Shown here in pieces: positions 1 to 9,518 of a stretch of DNA of 50,289 bases. The translations under genes and the position numbers were made by a program. The notes under the pieces were generated by a model. The model had not been told where the DNA came from and did not search any database. It worked only from the letters and a program-made list of their open reading frames with translations. The stretch is from an uncultured Bdellovibrionales bacterium (GTDB lineage Bacteria > Bdellovibrionota > Bdellovibrionia > Bdellovibrionales > UBA1609): the NCBI GenBank assembly GCA_938001965.1, contig CALLBC010000201.1, positions 1-50,289 of the forward strand, read 5' to 3'. How positions within the stretch are numbered: position 1 is the first letter of the stretch; the number at the start of each line of letters is the position of its first letter.

Positions 1-2091
1 TAATTTTGTGACATATCTGATTCCAGAATCTATTCCATGCACGCGATAATAGGACCTGGCAAAAAGTATATTTAAATCAACACTATCGGGCTCAATCTTT
101 AGAGCCTTTGACATTGCTGCATATGCCTTTTTATACTCCCCTACTCTAATTAATGCTTTCCCTTTTGTAACATATGCATCGATGTCCTCATTGTACTTCA
201 AGAGTGCTTTATCTGCGTATTTAATTGCTTTTCGCGAGTTTCCTTTTGTTAGCTCTAGCTCAGCAAAACTTCCATAAATTTTATAATGACCTCTTACTTT
301 TTTATGAGTTTTATTAAGTACTTCAAAAGCCTCATTAAATTTATATTTAGTTGTTAAGTATTTTGCTAATTGCGATGCCACCTTCACACTTGATGGGTTT
401 ACCTCTAGGGATTTCTCTAATAAATTTACTGCGTCCTCTGATAAGTTTAAATTCCACAAACTTTTAGCGGCCCTTTGAGCAGCTATATCATTTTTTGGAT
501 TTACTCGAATGGCCTCTTTATAATAAGCTTGGGCCGCATTATAATCTTCTTGTTCAAAAAATTGATCCCCTTGCGAAATATAACTTTGATCAGATAAATT
601 AACCTTTTCTTCGCCACCAAAATAACTAACATATAAATTCTCCGCTTTTTTATTAAGCGGATCTAATTTATATGATTTATCTATATGAGGCATTGCCGTA
701 TTTACGTCTTTTAACCTTAAGTGCGAGTCGGCCAAATAGTAGTTAGCCACACTCAAAACCTTATTATCAACGCGTTTTTTCATAGCTAAGGCTTTGTTAA
801 TTTCAGAAATAGACTTCTCATATTGGCTAAAAAATGTATTTCTCATTGCGCCAACGTATATCAATGCTTTTTTGTTTTTAGAGTTATTTTTAATAATACT
901 TTTAAACCGATCAATGGCCTGATCTTCTTGATTCAAGTTAAAATATGTAACAGCAGATAAATACGGTGTAGCAAGCCAGGTGGGCCATAGGCCTTCAAGC
1001 ATGGACACATACTCAAGCGATTCATTGAATTTTTGTTTAGAAACTAAAATTTCAGACTTCAAATAATAAGAAATTGTTGGAGGAAAATCGGAGTCTCCGT
1101 ACTGTTTAATTATTGAATCAATATTTTTCTCAGCCTTAGCCTTATATCCATTAAGCATTAAGTAAATATTGTTACAATTTTCATAGTTTAAAGTTGTTGA
1201 ATCATATTTTTTAGCTATGCCCGTTAGTTTTGTAACGATCTTTAAATTCTCTATATTTTTTTTGCTATAAGGCCATAAGTTATAATAGGAAACACATAAT
1301 AAAGAATACAAGTCCTCGTATGTTGGGTCTGCCTCTAAAACTTTTACAAATTGCTTTTGAGCATTTATATATCCCTCAAATGTATCGGTAAGAAAGTATT
1401 TTATCCCAAGGTCTGCTTCTTTTTTTACAACCTCAGGCCTAAGCTCTACTTTATTTTCTGGGTATATAAATCGTATATCACCACTTGCACTCTTTGATCC
1501 TTGATCTAAATATAAATATGCACCCAGACAGCCAATAGCAATCAGCAAAACCTTCTTTAAAAAGCCGCCTCCTCTTTTTTTATTTTTTACTGGTGTTTTT
1601 TTCGAATTATGTTTTTTATCTTTAGGCTCTTTTTTTGGTTTTACTTTAGAAAAATCATAATTTTGACTTTTATCAATAATTTTTGATTTATTTTTTACTG
1701 GCTTTTTTGGGCTATTGTTTTTATCAACGTTTAAGAATTTTTTTCTTTTATTTTTTGGCTGCTCTATTGGCTTTGGTGTCTCAGGTAATGTTGGCAGCTC
1801 TGGAAGGTCTTTTTGAGTTGTACTACTAACTTTTGTTGTACTTACATCAACATCCCAATTAGTTTCATCATCGTCAAATGAATCTACTTTACTTAAGTTT
1901 GTTAATAAAAAATCGTAAAACTCGCTGTTATGGCTTATTGGTCTCCAGGCTCCCCCTGGATAACTAGAAATACTTTCAGTCCCATCAAAATCACCATTAT
2001 TAATTTGCAACATTACTTCACGGGTTGATAAAGGACCTTGGATTTTTCCCTTACTTGATCTAATCAGCCATTGCGCAGTTTTTTTACTCAT
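1..2091 (-). CDS. GYF-domain / TPR-repeat membrane protein (3' end outside window)
   Basis: Open from an ATG at 2091 to the window edge, at least 697 residues; it is absent from the ORF track because its stop lies outside. Residues ~6-55 look like a GYF_2 domain ('QWLIRSSKGKIQGPLST', then 'YPGGAWRPIS'). A Lys/Pro-rich linker follows, then one membrane helix at ~176-193 ('VLLIAIGCLGAYLYL') preceded by a strong basic patch. The rest is TPR-like helical repeats, for example 'YYKEAIRVNPKNDIAAQ' and 'AMSKALKIEPDSVDL'. With no signal peptide and positive charges before the helix, I infer a cytoplasmic GYF domain and periplasmic TPRs. GYF_2 domains bind short peptides and TPRs are scaffolds, so an adaptor role is likely; the partner is unknown. 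It starts only 12 bp downstream of the murA stop codon, on the same strand. Confidence 0.8.
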   Translation of the reverse strand, partial: MSKKTAQWLIRSSKGKIQGPLSTREVMLQINNGDFDGTESISSYPGGAWRPISHNSEFYDFLLTNLSKVDSFDDDETNWDVDVSTTKVSSTTQKDLPELPTLPETPKPIEQPKNKRKKFLNVDKNNSPKKPVKNKSKIIDKSQNYDFSKVKPKKEPKDKKHNSKKTPVKNKKRGGGFLKKVLLIAIGCLGAYLYLDQGSKSASGDIRFIYPENKVELRPEVVKKEADLGIKYFLTDTFEGYINAQKQFVKVLEADPTYEDLYSLLCVSYYNLWPYSKKNIENLKIVTKLTGIAKKYDSTTLNYENCNNIYLMLNGYKAKAEKNIDSIIKQYGDSDFPPTISYYLKSEILVSKQKFNESLEYVSMLEGLWPTWLATPYLSAVTYFNLNQEDQAIDRFKSIIKNNSKNKKALIYVGAMRNTFFSQYEKSISEINKALAMKKRVDNKVLSVANYYLADSHLRLKDVNTAMPHIDKSYKLDPLNKKAENLYVSYFGGEEKVNLSDQSYISQGDQFFEQEDYNAAQAYYKEAIRVNPKNDIAAQRAAKSLWNLNLSEDAVNLLEKSLEVNPSSVKVASQLAKYLTTKYKFNEAFEVLNKTHKKVRGHYKIYGSFAELELTKGNSRKAIKYADKALLKYNEDIDAYVTKGKALIRVGEYKKAYAAMSKALKIEPDSVDLNILFARSYYRVHGIDSGIRYVTKL

Positions 2092-2103
2092 AACACTCTA
2101 ATG

Positions 2104-3357
2104 TTATTCGATTCTTTTGATGGAAGCACCTAATTTTGTTAACTTATTTTCTAATTTCTCATATCCACGATCTAAGTGATAAATTCTATTAACTACAGTC
2201 TCTCCCTTAGCCACAAGTCCAGCTAAAATTAAGCATGCACTTGCTCTAAGATCTGTAGCCATTACCGGAGCACCAGTAAGTTGGTTTTTATTCCCACGCA
2301 CTACACAAACTCTCGCCTTCATAGATATATCTGCATTTAAACGCAATAGCTCTTGTACATGCATAAATCTATTTTCAAATATTGTTTCAGTGACGATACT
2401 TGAGCCCTGAGCTTGGGTCATTAGGGCCATGAACTGTGCCTGTAAATCCGTTGGAAAACCAGGGTGTGGGGTTGTTGTTACATCGACAGCCTTCCAGCTA
2501 TTGGTTTCATTCACACTTACAAAGTTCTCGCCAACTTCAATTGAAAATCCAGACTCACGCATTTTAGAAATTAAAGCCTCTATGTCTTTAGGGTTACAAT
2601 TTGTTACTTTAACCGAACCCCCAGTTATAGCCCCAGCAATTAATAAGGTTCCCGCTTCAATTCTGTCCGCAATGATATGATGCTCTGAAGGAGACAAGCT
2701 TTTAACTCCCTCAATGGTTATAATTCCAGTGCCTGCGCCGCTAATTTTTGCGCCCATTTTTACTAGGTATGCAGCCAAATCAACTATCTCAGGTTCTTTC
2801 GCAGCATTTTCAATGGTCGTCGTTCCCTCGGCAAGAACAGCTGCCATTAGTACATTCTCTGTTGCGCCCACAGAAGGCATATCAAAAATTATTTGTGTTC
2901 CCCTTAAACCGGAGGTTTTTGAAACAACATACCCTGAAGTGACTTCACTTTCTGCACCCAATTGCTCAATTGCATTTAAGTGATAATCAATTGGGCGACT
3001 ACCTATTGCACAACCGCCCGGAAGACTAACTCTTGCTTGTTTATGCCTTGCCAATAATGGGCCTAAACATAAAATGCTTGCTCTCATTTTTCTTACAAGA
3101 TCGTAATGAGCCTCAAAGGTTTTTAATGGCTTAACAACTATCTTTAAAGTGTTTTCATTAAAGCTTGTCTCACAACCAAAAGACTCAAGTAAGTCCCTTG
3201 TTGATTTAATATCCATTAAGTCTGGAACATTGTGAAAAATATGTTCACCATCAGCCAATAAGGTTGAGAATAAAATTGGCAACGCAGCATTTTTAGCTCC
3301 GCCAGTGGCTACTTCGCCATTTAATTTGTTGCCGCCATTAATTACCATTTTTTGCAT
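2104..3357 (-). CDS. murA: UDP-N-acetylglucosamine 1-carboxyvinyltransferase
   Basis: Transfers enolpyruvate from PEP to UDP-GlcNAc, the first committed step of cytoplasmic peptidoglycan precursor synthesis. The 417 residues match the usual length. The N-terminus has the family 'GGNKLNGEV...GGAKNAALP' signature, and the catalytic Cys lies in 'PGGCAIGSRPIDYH' (Cys116), the fosfomycin-sensitive form rather than a Cys-to-Asp variant. The C-terminal 'DLRASACLILAGLVA' block is also present. The first ATG is chosen because GGAG lies six bases upstream; an ATG at codon 4 is the alternative. It begins 1 bp after the prmC stop codon, so it is almost certainly the last gene of a rho-prfA-prmC-murA transcript. 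Confidence 0.97.
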   Translation of the reverse strand: MQKMVINGGNKLNGEVATGGAKNAALPILFSTLLADGEHIFHNVPDLMDIKSTRDLLESFGCETSFNENTLKIVVKPLKTFEAHYDLVRKMRASILCLGPLLARHKQARVSLPGGCAIGSRPIDYHLNAIEQLGAESEVTSGYVVSKTSGLRGTQIIFDMPSVGATENVLMAAVLAEGTTTIENAAKEPEIVDLAAYLVKMGAKISGAGTGIITIEGVKSLSPSEHHIIADRIEAGTLLIAGAITGGSVKVTNCNPKDIEALISKMRESGFSIEVGENFVSVNETNSWKAVDVTTTPHPGFPTDLQAQFMALMTQAQGSSIVTETIFENRFMHVQELLRLNADISMKARVCVVRGNKNQLTGAPVMATDLRASACLILAGLVAKGETVVNRIYHLDRGYEKLENKLTKLGASIKRIE

Positions 3358-3358
3358 T

Positions 3359-4222
3359 TTATTCTCCAGTCTTATTTATTGCTTTCATAAACCTTGGCAA
3401 TCCAGAGTAATCTTTATGTAGTGATAGATCCATAAAAAAATTAGTTTGTTTAAATAATTCTTCCACTTTTTCAGACTGCTTATCTCCAAACTCCATCAAG
3501 TATAAACCACTAGGCTTAAGCCATGACGCCGCCCTTTCTGTCCAACTTATAATATCTTCTAACCCATGGTGATTTGAAAAAAGAGCAATACTTGGTTCAT
3601 ATTTTTTAACATTTTCTTCAACAAATCCACCTTCAGGATCAATATATGGAGGATTAGCTAAAATTAAATCAAACTGGTTAGTATACTTTTCTATAGATAG
3701 GTCTTTAATATCACCAAGAATAAAATCAACCTTACCGCTCAAGCCAAGCTTTTCACAATTTATTTTTGCCACTTCTAATGCATCTTTACTAATATCCATA
3801 GCCACTAAGGATGCGGCCCCCAGCTCTTTCAATACGCTTTGACCAAGACATCCCGAGCCAACACCCATGTCTAAAATCTTTATATTTTCCTTTCCAGAAC
3901 ACCATTTCAGCGCCTCTTCAGCCAATAGCTCAGTTTCAGGCCTTGGAATTAAAACACTTTTATTTACAAGAAATTTAGATTTATAGAAGTATTTATAACC
4001 AACTATATAGGCAACTGGCTCACCAACAGAGCGTCTTTGTATTTTTTTATTTAATTGCTCCTGATCGGCAATACTAACCTCAAGATCTTCTCTTGTTATT
4101 AACTCATGTAGTTCTAAATTTAAGTGATCTGTAAACAGTAGCTTTGCATCTAAGCCAGCTGACTCAATATTATTTTTTTTTAAGATCACCGTAGCTTCAT
4201 TAAGTAGCGATTTTAAAGTCAT
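3359..4222 (-). CDS. prmC: Release factor glutamine N5-methyltransferase
   Basis: SAM-dependent methylation of the Gln in the GGQ motif of class-I release factors, which speeds peptide release. The 287 residues carry the SAM-binding motif I '[11 protein letters not shown]' and the catalytic N5-Gln methylase signature 'NPPYI' in '[14 protein letters not shown]'. The N-terminal ~90 residues are the helical substrate-binding domain ('[15 protein letters not shown]' closes it). Its ATG overlaps the TGA of prfA (ATGA), so enzyme and substrate are translationally coupled. This arrangement is common in bacteria. Confidence 0.96.
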   Translation of the reverse strand: MTLKSLLNEATVILKKNNIESAGLDAKLLFTDHLNLELHELITREDLEVSIADQEQLNKKIQRRSVGEPVAYIVGYKYFYKSKFLVNKSVLIPRPETELLAEEALKWCSGKENIKILDMGVGSGCLGQSVLKELGAASLVAMDISKDALEVAKINCEKLGLSGKVDFILGDIKDLSIEKYTNQFDLILANPPYIDPEGGFVEENVKKYEPSIALFSNHHGLEDIISWTERAASWLKPSGLYLMEFGDKQSEKVEELFKQTNFFMDLSLHKDYSGLPRFMKAINKTGE

Positions 4223-5289
4223 TGTGTTTGGTTTTTTAATGCTTCAGCTTGAAAGTGAGCAACGATAGGCTCCAATATTACTTCAACTTTCCCACCCATA
4301 ATATCGTTGATGGCATGAGTGGTGAAACCTATACGGTGATCCGTAATTCTTGATTGTGGAAAATTATAGGTTCTAATTCTTTCAGATCTATCACCTGTTC
4401 CTATTTGAGAAAGCCTGTCATCAGAAGCATCTTTCATCTTCTTTTCTTCAGCAATAGCATGTAACCTTGAATACAATACTTTCATGGCCTGTTCTCGGTT
4501 TGATTGTTGGGATTTACCATCTTGGCAAGTAACAACCAACCCTGACGGAAGATGGGTAATTCTTACCGCCGAATCAGTTGTGTTTACTGACTGCCCACCA
4601 TTTCCACTGGATCTGTATGTATCGATCCTAAGATCATTCGGGTTAATTTTAATTTTAACATCATCAACCTCAGGGATTACAGCTACTGTAATTGTTGAGG
4701 TGTGTACGCGCCCTTGTGACTCTGTTTTTGGAACCCTCTGAACTCTATGCACTCCACTTTCAAACTTCATTTTACTATAAACTTTGTCTCCTGAAATACT
4801 AGCAATAATTTCTTTGAAACCACCAGCGTTGCCGGGAGATGTTGAAATTAGTTGTAACTTCCACTTTTGGTTTGAAGCAAAAAAAGAATAAGCTCTAAAT
4901 AGTTCTTCCGCGAATAAGCTGGCTTCATCCCCGCCGGCCCCAGCACGAAGCTCTAAAATAATATTTTTATTGTCATTTGGGTCTTTTGGTAAAAGGAGAA
5001 TCTTTAAGCTTTCTTCAATCGCATTGGCTTTAGCATTAAGCTCATTGAGCTCTTCCTTCGCCATAGCACGCATTTCTTCATCTTTTTCTGTATCTAGCAT
5101 TTCAAGGCTTGATTTAATGCCTTCTTTGCAACTTTTATACTCTTTATAACTAAGTACGATTTCTTCAACCTCAGCTATTTCTTTCATTAAGTCTGTATAT
5201 TGCTTTGGGTCCGCTGTGATTTGCGGATCCTGTAACTTCATTTGTAAGTGTTCGTAATTACTTTCTACTTCTTCTAATTTTTTAAACAT
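4219..5289 (-). CDS. prfA: Peptide chain release factor 1
   Basis: Recognises UAA and UAG stop codons and triggers peptidyl-tRNA hydrolysis. Contains the GGQ loop ('[17 protein letters not shown]') and a P-x-T stop-codon reading motif, here 'PKT' in '[14 protein letters not shown]'; this marks RF1 rather than the SPF motif of RF2. The track's first codon is TTG. I prefer the ATG two codons later (5289), giving 356 residues, because AGAGG sits six bases upstream of it. It lies 68 bp downstream of rho with no rpmE between them, unlike the common rho-rpmE-prfA order. Confidence 0.97.
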   Translation of the reverse strand: MFKKLEEVESNYEHLQMKLQDPQITADPKQYTDLMKEIAEVEEIVLSYKEYKSCKEGIKSSLEMLDTEKDEEMRAMAKEELNELNAKANAIEESLKILLLPKDPNDNKNIILELRAGAGGDEASLFAEELFRAYSFFASNQKWKLQLISTSPGNAGGFKEIIASISGDKVYSKMKFESGVHRVQRVPKTESQGRVHTSTITVAVIPEVDDVKIKINPNDLRIDTYRSSGNGGQSVNTTDSAVRITHLPSGLVVTCQDGKSQQSNREQAMKVLYSRLHAIAEEKKMKDASDDRLSQIGTGDRSERIRTYNFPQSRITDHRIGFTTHAINDIMGGKVEVILEPIVAHFQAEALKNQTQ

Positions 5290-5357
5290 GTTCAACCTCT
5301 ATAAATATAAAAACAATTTAGACAAGATAATTTATCTTATTGTAACTATACTCATAG

Positions 5358-7019
5358 CTAATTAGACATGGAAGTCATGAACTCTTCGTTGCTCTTAGCA
5401 TTTTTCAACTTATCTAATAAGAACTCCATACTATCCACAACATTCATTGGCGCCAGTACTTTTCTTAATATCCATAAACGGTTTAAGTCTTTTTTATCAA
5501 TCAATAAATCTTCTTTTCTGGTTCCAGATTTATTAATATCCATACAAGGGAATGTTCTTTTTTCCATTAGCTTACGATCTAAGTGAATCTCAGCATTACC
5601 TGTACCTTTAAATTCCTCAAAAATTACCTCATCCATTCTTGAACCAGTATCAATAAGGGCCGTGGCAATAATTGTTAAACTTCCGCCTTCTTCAATATTT
5701 CTGGCAGCACCAAAAAATCGCTTTGGCTTATGTAGTGCATTTGAATCAACACCACCTGATAAAATCTTACCAGAAGGTGGAACCACTGTGTTGTAAGCTC
5801 TTGCAAGCCTAGTAATTGAATCCAATAAAATTACAACATCATGCTTTTGCTCAACTAAACGCTTAGCTTTTTCAATTACCATTTCAGCAACTTGTACATG
5901 TCGAGTTGGTGGTTCATCAAAGGTTGAACTTACAACCTCGCCATCAACATTTCTGGACATATCAGTCACTTCCTCAGGTCTTTCATCAATTAATAAAACA
6001 ATGAGTTTAATTTCAGGATGGTTTTCGGCAATAGACTTTGCAATATTTTGCATAATTACAGTCTTACCTGTTCTTGGTGGCGCAACAATAAGAGCTCTCT
6101 GGCCTTTACCTAGTGGTGCCATTAGATCAATCACACGAGTTGTATATTCATTTGGCTTATGCTCTAAAATTAAACGCTCTTCTGGGTACAAAGGAGTTAA
6201 GTTATCAAATAATACCTTATCTTTACTTTGCTCCGGTGGTGCATGATTTAAAGTTTCTAATTTAAGTAGTGCGAAATATCTCTCATTATCTTTTGGCGGC
6301 CGAACAGTTCCCGAGATAGTATCACCGGTTCTTAAACCCATTCTTCTAATTTGTGATGGACTCACATAAATATCATCCGGGCCCGGTAAATAATTATAAT
6401 CTGGAGACCTTAGAAAACCGTAACCGTCTGGAAGAATTTCCAAACAACCACTACCAAAAATATCGCCTAGCATTGCCGCACGCTTTAATACGTTAAACAC
6501 TAAGTCTTGGCGTCTCATTCCGGCTGCGTTTTCAATTTTTAATTTTATTCCAAGATCTAGTAACTCTTGGATGTTTTTAGATTTTAGATTTTTTGAGTTT
6601 AAACTGTTTTTTTCTTCATCTGTTAAGTTGATATCACTTAAGTCGATTTCAATTTCTGGCTCATCATTATCATGTCTTCCAGAGTTCCCAGTGTTTCCAT
6701 TCCCATTGCGGTAGTTTCTGTTTTTTCCACCTTTCCCACGGTTATTAGAACGCCTAAAGTCTGACTTAGACCCTCCACTACGGCCTCTACCCTCAAATTT
6801 AACCTCTTTATATCCTGCCTTTTTCTCTTTTGGAGCCGCAGCCTTTTCTTCTGTTTTAGCTTCTGCAGCTTTTACAGGCTCCTTTTTTTCAACAGGGGCT
6901 TCTGCCTTTGGCTCTGCAGCAGCTTTTGTTTTTGCAGTTGCTTTGGCCGTTGTTTTTTTTGTTGTTTTCTTCTTTGTTGCTTTCTTTTTTGCTGGAGCAG
7001 CATCATCAGCTTTCGCCAT
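5358..7019 (-). CDS. rho: Transcription termination factor Rho with long basic N-terminal tail
   Basis: Hexameric RNA-dependent ATPase and helicase that ends transcription. At 553 residues it is well above the ~420 of E. coli Rho. The extra ~120 N-terminal residues are low-complexity: first Ala/Lys repeats resembling histone H1 tails ('[18 protein letters not shown]'), then an Arg/Gly/Asn-rich stretch ('[16 protein letters not shown]'). The canonical core follows: Rho N domain ('[20 protein letters not shown]'), the RNA-binding cold-shock-like domain ('[20 protein letters not shown]'), Walker A 'APPRTGKT' near residue 313, Walker B '[16 protein letters not shown]', and the C-terminal secondary RNA-site block '[20 protein letters not shown]'. 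AGAGG sits eight bases before the ATG. First gene of the prfA-prmC-murA transcript. Confidence 0.97.
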   Translation of the reverse strand: MAKADDAAPAKKKATKKKTTKKTTAKATAKTKAAAEPKAEAPVEKKEPVKAAEAKTEEKAAAPKEKKAGYKEVKFEGRGRSGGSKSDFRRSNNRGKGGKNRNYRNGNGNTGNSGRHDNDEPEIEIDLSDINLTDEEKNSLNSKNLKSKNIQELLDLGIKLKIENAAGMRRQDLVFNVLKRAAMLGDIFGSGCLEILPDGYGFLRSPDYNYLPGPDDIYVSPSQIRRMGLRTGDTISGTVRPPKDNERYFALLKLETLNHAPPEQSKDKVLFDNLTPLYPEERLILEHKPNEYTTRVIDLMAPLGKGQRALIVAPPRTGKTVIMQNIAKSIAENHPEIKLIVLLIDERPEEVTDMSRNVDGEVVSSTFDEPPTRHVQVAEMVIEKAKRLVEQKHDVVILLDSITRLARAYNTVVPPSGKILSGGVDSNALHKPKRFFGAARNIEEGGSLTIIATALIDTGSRMDEVIFEEFKGTGNAEIHLDRKLMEKRTFPCMDINKSGTRKEDLLIDKKDLNRLWILRKVLAPMNVVDSMEFLLDKLKNAKSNEEFMTSMSN

Positions 7020-7394
7020 TACTATAACCTCTTGATATTATTTATATTTAATTTTCCTTGGGATTTATTTAGGTATAACTTAGGCTCGAATCAAAATTAT
7101 TACTCTTTATATTAAAGTAAAACCTTTGTTATGAGCCCATAGTGCTTGATTTTAGACCCAATAGCAAGACTTTAATCTGGAAACAGAATTTATTCATCAA
7201 AGCTCCATTTTTAGTGCCTCAGGCCGAAACAAAATTCCTAAAAAACTGTAAATATTATGACTCTTTTCCCGAAAACTTCTTAAAATTGTTAATATTTCTT
7301 AATTTTTGAGCCTCAAATCCGATAAATCCTTTGTAAGTTTAATTATATTTTTACCAGCTAGATTATGAATAGCCCAGAATCAGGAGAGTTTTTT
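7020..7394. promoter_or_regulatory. Divergent intergenic region between rho and the PilZ gene
   Basis: About 375 bases with no credible ORF. It must hold the promoter and leader of the minus-strand rho operon and the promoter of the plus-strand PilZ gene, both inferred from gene orientation. It is AT-rich, with one GC patch around 'GTGCCTCAGGCCG'. I could not pick convincing -35/-10 pairs. rho is autoregulated by premature termination in its leader in other bacteria; the long leader here would allow this, but nothing in the sequence proves it. Confidence 0.35.
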
Positions 7395-7763
7395 ATGGAT
7401 TTAAACAGCACAGAAGTAGCGCCAAGAGTAGTGCTTAGCCTTCCTATTTTATTTAGAAAAACCTATGGTCGTCGCGATGAAAACGGCCTATTAAAAAATA
7501 TTAGCTTAACTGGCGCTCTATTAGAGTCTACAAACCAAAACTATATGCCTAATGACAAACTAATTTTCCAAATGCATGTTAGTGGTCGCGAACGAAATAT
7601 AAACGCTAAAATTATTTGGAAAGGCACTAATGGCTATGGTGTACAGTTTTTACCGTTCAACAAAGCGGATGTTCAGTTAATTGATGATTTAATTTATTTT
7701 GTAAATGTTAAAAAAGAGAGTAAAAAAGATTTACTTTCTTCAATATTTAAAAAAGTTAGCTAG
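7395..7763 (+). CDS. PilZ domain protein (putative c-di-GMP receptor)
   Basis: A single-domain PilZ protein of 122 residues. The Arg-rich entry 'FRKTYGRR', the 'NISLTGAL' loop (N/D-x-S-x-x-G), and the later 'AKIIWKGTNGYGVQF' strand follow the PilZ pattern that binds cyclic di-GMP. The Arg motif spacing is not textbook RxxxR, so ligand binding is probable but not certain. The track starts at 7365. I choose the ATG at 7395 because AGGAGAG lies just ahead of it and PilZ homology starts right after. Stand-alone PilZ proteins usually act as c-di-GMP adaptors for motility or secretion; the partner cannot be read from the context. Confidence 0.85.
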   Translation: MDLNSTEVAPRVVLSLPILFRKTYGRRDENGLLKNISLTGALLESTNQNYMPNDKLIFQMHVSGRERNINAKIIWKGTNGYGVQFLPFNKADVQLIDDLIYFVNVKKESKKDLLSSIFKKVS

Positions 7764-7837
7764 GCTTAGAGTTAAAATTAAACTACCAGCTATATCATAT
7801 CGCCCTAACGTAAACTTCATTCACTAAGGCCTATAAT

Positions 7838-7869
7838 AAAAAAAAGCCACTTAAAAAGTGGCTTTTTTT
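7838..7869. terminator. Bidirectional intrinsic terminator
   Basis: Perfect 9-bp stem AAGCCACTT / AAGTGGCTT with a 3-base loop, flanked by an A-run on the left and a T-run on the right. It lies between the convergent PilZ and LysM genes and can terminate both. Confidence 0.9.
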
Positions 7870-7870
7870 C

Positions 7871-9334
7871 TTACTCAATTTGTGTGGTTGAGGTATTAAA
7901 ATCAATGGCTCGTCTTGATCTTTTCTTTCTGTATATTATGAACAGTAGTACAGCCGCTAACAAACCTATAGCTAGTGCCCCAAGCATCATTTTTTGATCT
8001 TTATCCGCAGTGGAAGCTATTTTCTTTGCTTTACGCTTTAAATTCTTTTTCTTCTTCGCCATTACCGGTGGAGGTGGCGGCACATTCACTCTCGGCGGTG
8101 GTGGAGGCGGCGCTACTTTAGCAACTGGCGGAGGCGGTGGTGCCTGCTCAATTGGTGGCGGAGGCGGCGGTAAATCTTGCTCAAATGCATCTGCCGGTGG
8201 CGGTGGTGGTATATCATTTTTTGCTACTACTGGTGGTGGAGGTGGTATATTTTCTTCAATTGGTGGTGGAGGTGGAGCATTAAACTCCTCCTCTACTGGT
8301 GGTTGATTTTGATTATTATTATAATCATTTTGCGCAAGTGACGTAGCCACTGCTGGCCCACCTTCTGACCAATACCTTAACTCATAGCTATCTTCCACAT
8401 TCCCTTTAGAAGACACTGATGGGTTTGTTGCCCAAATTTCTTTCCAGCTCTGAGAGTGACCTAATAAGTTTTTTGAAACCGTTCTAATATTTTCCCCAGC
8501 CTGTATAGTATATATCTGTGGAGATAAATTTAAGTCTTCATAGTAAGTAAGTAACGAGTCACTGTCATTGGGTCTCTGAGGTGAGTTATAATAAACTTTA
8601 TCACCTACTTTTACCCCACGACGAGCTAAAGTTGTATTTACTTTATATATATCTGCCTCTCTATCATCGCCATAAATTTTTTGGCTAATACTTGATACTG
8701 AGTCACCATCCCTAACAATATATATGGCGTTTGCTAAAATTCCATTTTTATTAAATGGTGCTGGCTTAACCTTTTGCACCGGAACCCAACTCTTTTTAGG
8801 TGCATCATCATAATAAACATCATTTGATGCTGTTTCTACAGGATAGCTTTCTTCAGGCGGAGACTCCGGAACAACCTCATTATTCTCAGCTATAGTTTCT
8901 TCTTCAGTGATTGTATTGGCAGCAATCTCTTCAGCAGGTTCGTCTTCAAACTCAAAATCATCTGCAGGGTTATTTGTATCTGCAAATGAATCAGCCTCAT
9001 CAAGTAACTCTTCATCTGTTACATCTTCAATGGCATCACTAGCATCAGCTAATGAAGTATCATCCTCATCACCAAAACCCTCTTCAAGGTCTGCATCAAA
9101 GTCACCGACCTTCTCGCCTTCATCAAACAGGTTTTCATCAGCGGCATCATCTAATTCAGCCACGTCTGCATCTTCATCTGTTAGTGGGTCATAGTCTTCA
9201 TCTTCGCCAAAGTCCTCATCTGCTTCAGTCACTTCCTGTGCTGATTCATCTGATCCCGAGCCTAAAAATGAACACGAAATAATACTTGTCGACAAAAAAC
9301 AAGATAATAAGATTGTTAAAAATAACTTCATCAT
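7871..9334 (-). CDS. LysM lipoprotein with acidic and polyproline linkers and C-terminal membrane anchor
   Basis: 487 residues from the ATG at 9334, which has AAAGGA eight bases upstream; the track start six codons earlier lacks this. The N-terminus is a lipoprotein signal with a lipobox ending 'SIISC'. Next comes a very acidic Asp/Glu region of ~140 residues, then two LysM-type modules ('IYIVRDGDSVSSISQKIYG' and 'IYTIQAGENIRTVSKNLLG'), which usually bind peptidoglycan. A polyproline linker has seven clusters of five or six prolines. A basic patch, one membrane helix ('MLGALAIGLLAAVLLFIIY') and a basic cytoplasmic-looking tail ('RKKRSRR') end the protein. Lipid at one end and a helix at the other would let it span the periplasm. 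Exact function unknown. Polyproline runs usually need EF-P for translation. Confidence 0.85.
   Translation of the reverse strand: MMKLFLTILLSCFLSTSIISCSFLGSGSDESAQEVTEADEDFGEDEDYDPLTDEDADVAELDDAADENLFDEGEKVGDFDADLEEGFGDEDDTSLADASDAIEDVTDEELLDEADSFADTNNPADDFEFEDEPAEEIAANTITEEETIAENNEVVPESPPEESYPVETASNDVYYDDAPKKSWVPVQKVKPAPFNKNGILANAIYIVRDGDSVSSISQKIYGDDREADIYKVNTTLARRGVKVGDKVYYNSPQRPNDSDSLLTYYEDLNLSPQIYTIQAGENIRTVSKNLLGHSQSWKEIWATNPSVSSKGNVEDSYELRYWSEGGPAVATSLAQNDYNNNQNQPPVEEEFNAPPPPPIEENIPPPPPVVAKNDIPPPPPADAFEQDLPPPPPPIEQAPPPPPVAKVAPPPPPPRVNVPPPPPVMAKKKKNLKRKAKKIASTADKDQKMMLGALAIGLLAAVLLFIIYRKKRSRRAIDFNTSTTQIE
8058..8297 (-). repeat. Polyproline-encoding low-complexity repeat
   Basis: Imperfect tandem copies of a GGTGGAGGTGGCGG-like unit (plus strand) encode the seven polyproline clusters of the LysM lipoprotein. 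The array is much more GC-rich than its surroundings and is likely to vary in length between strains by slippage. It also explains the spurious glycine-rich ORF on the plus strand. Confidence 0.85.
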
Positions 9335-9518
9335 AACTGCAATCCTTTGCATAAGTTTATGAGATAACTCATCAAGATCTATTAAAACATATGCAAAGTT
9401 GTCTGAGAACGAATATATGCAAAAGCAAGTCCATAGGCTTAACTAATTCTTATTCTTTCAAAGAGACTGGACTAAAGTAATATATTAATTTAACAATTTT
9501 TAACATAAATTAAGCATT

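Noticed and set aside
7080-7100. 'GGCTCGAATC', resembling a tRNA T-loop
   Set aside because: No cloverleaf, anticodon arm or CCA-end stem could be built around it.
8010-8306. Glycine-rich 98-residue ORF on the plus strand
   Set aside because: Antisense of the polyproline repeat in the LysM lipoprotein; no start signal or other support.
8907-9282. Ser- and His-rich ORFs on the plus strand
   Set aside because: Antisense shadows of the acidic Asp/Glu region of the same lipoprotein.
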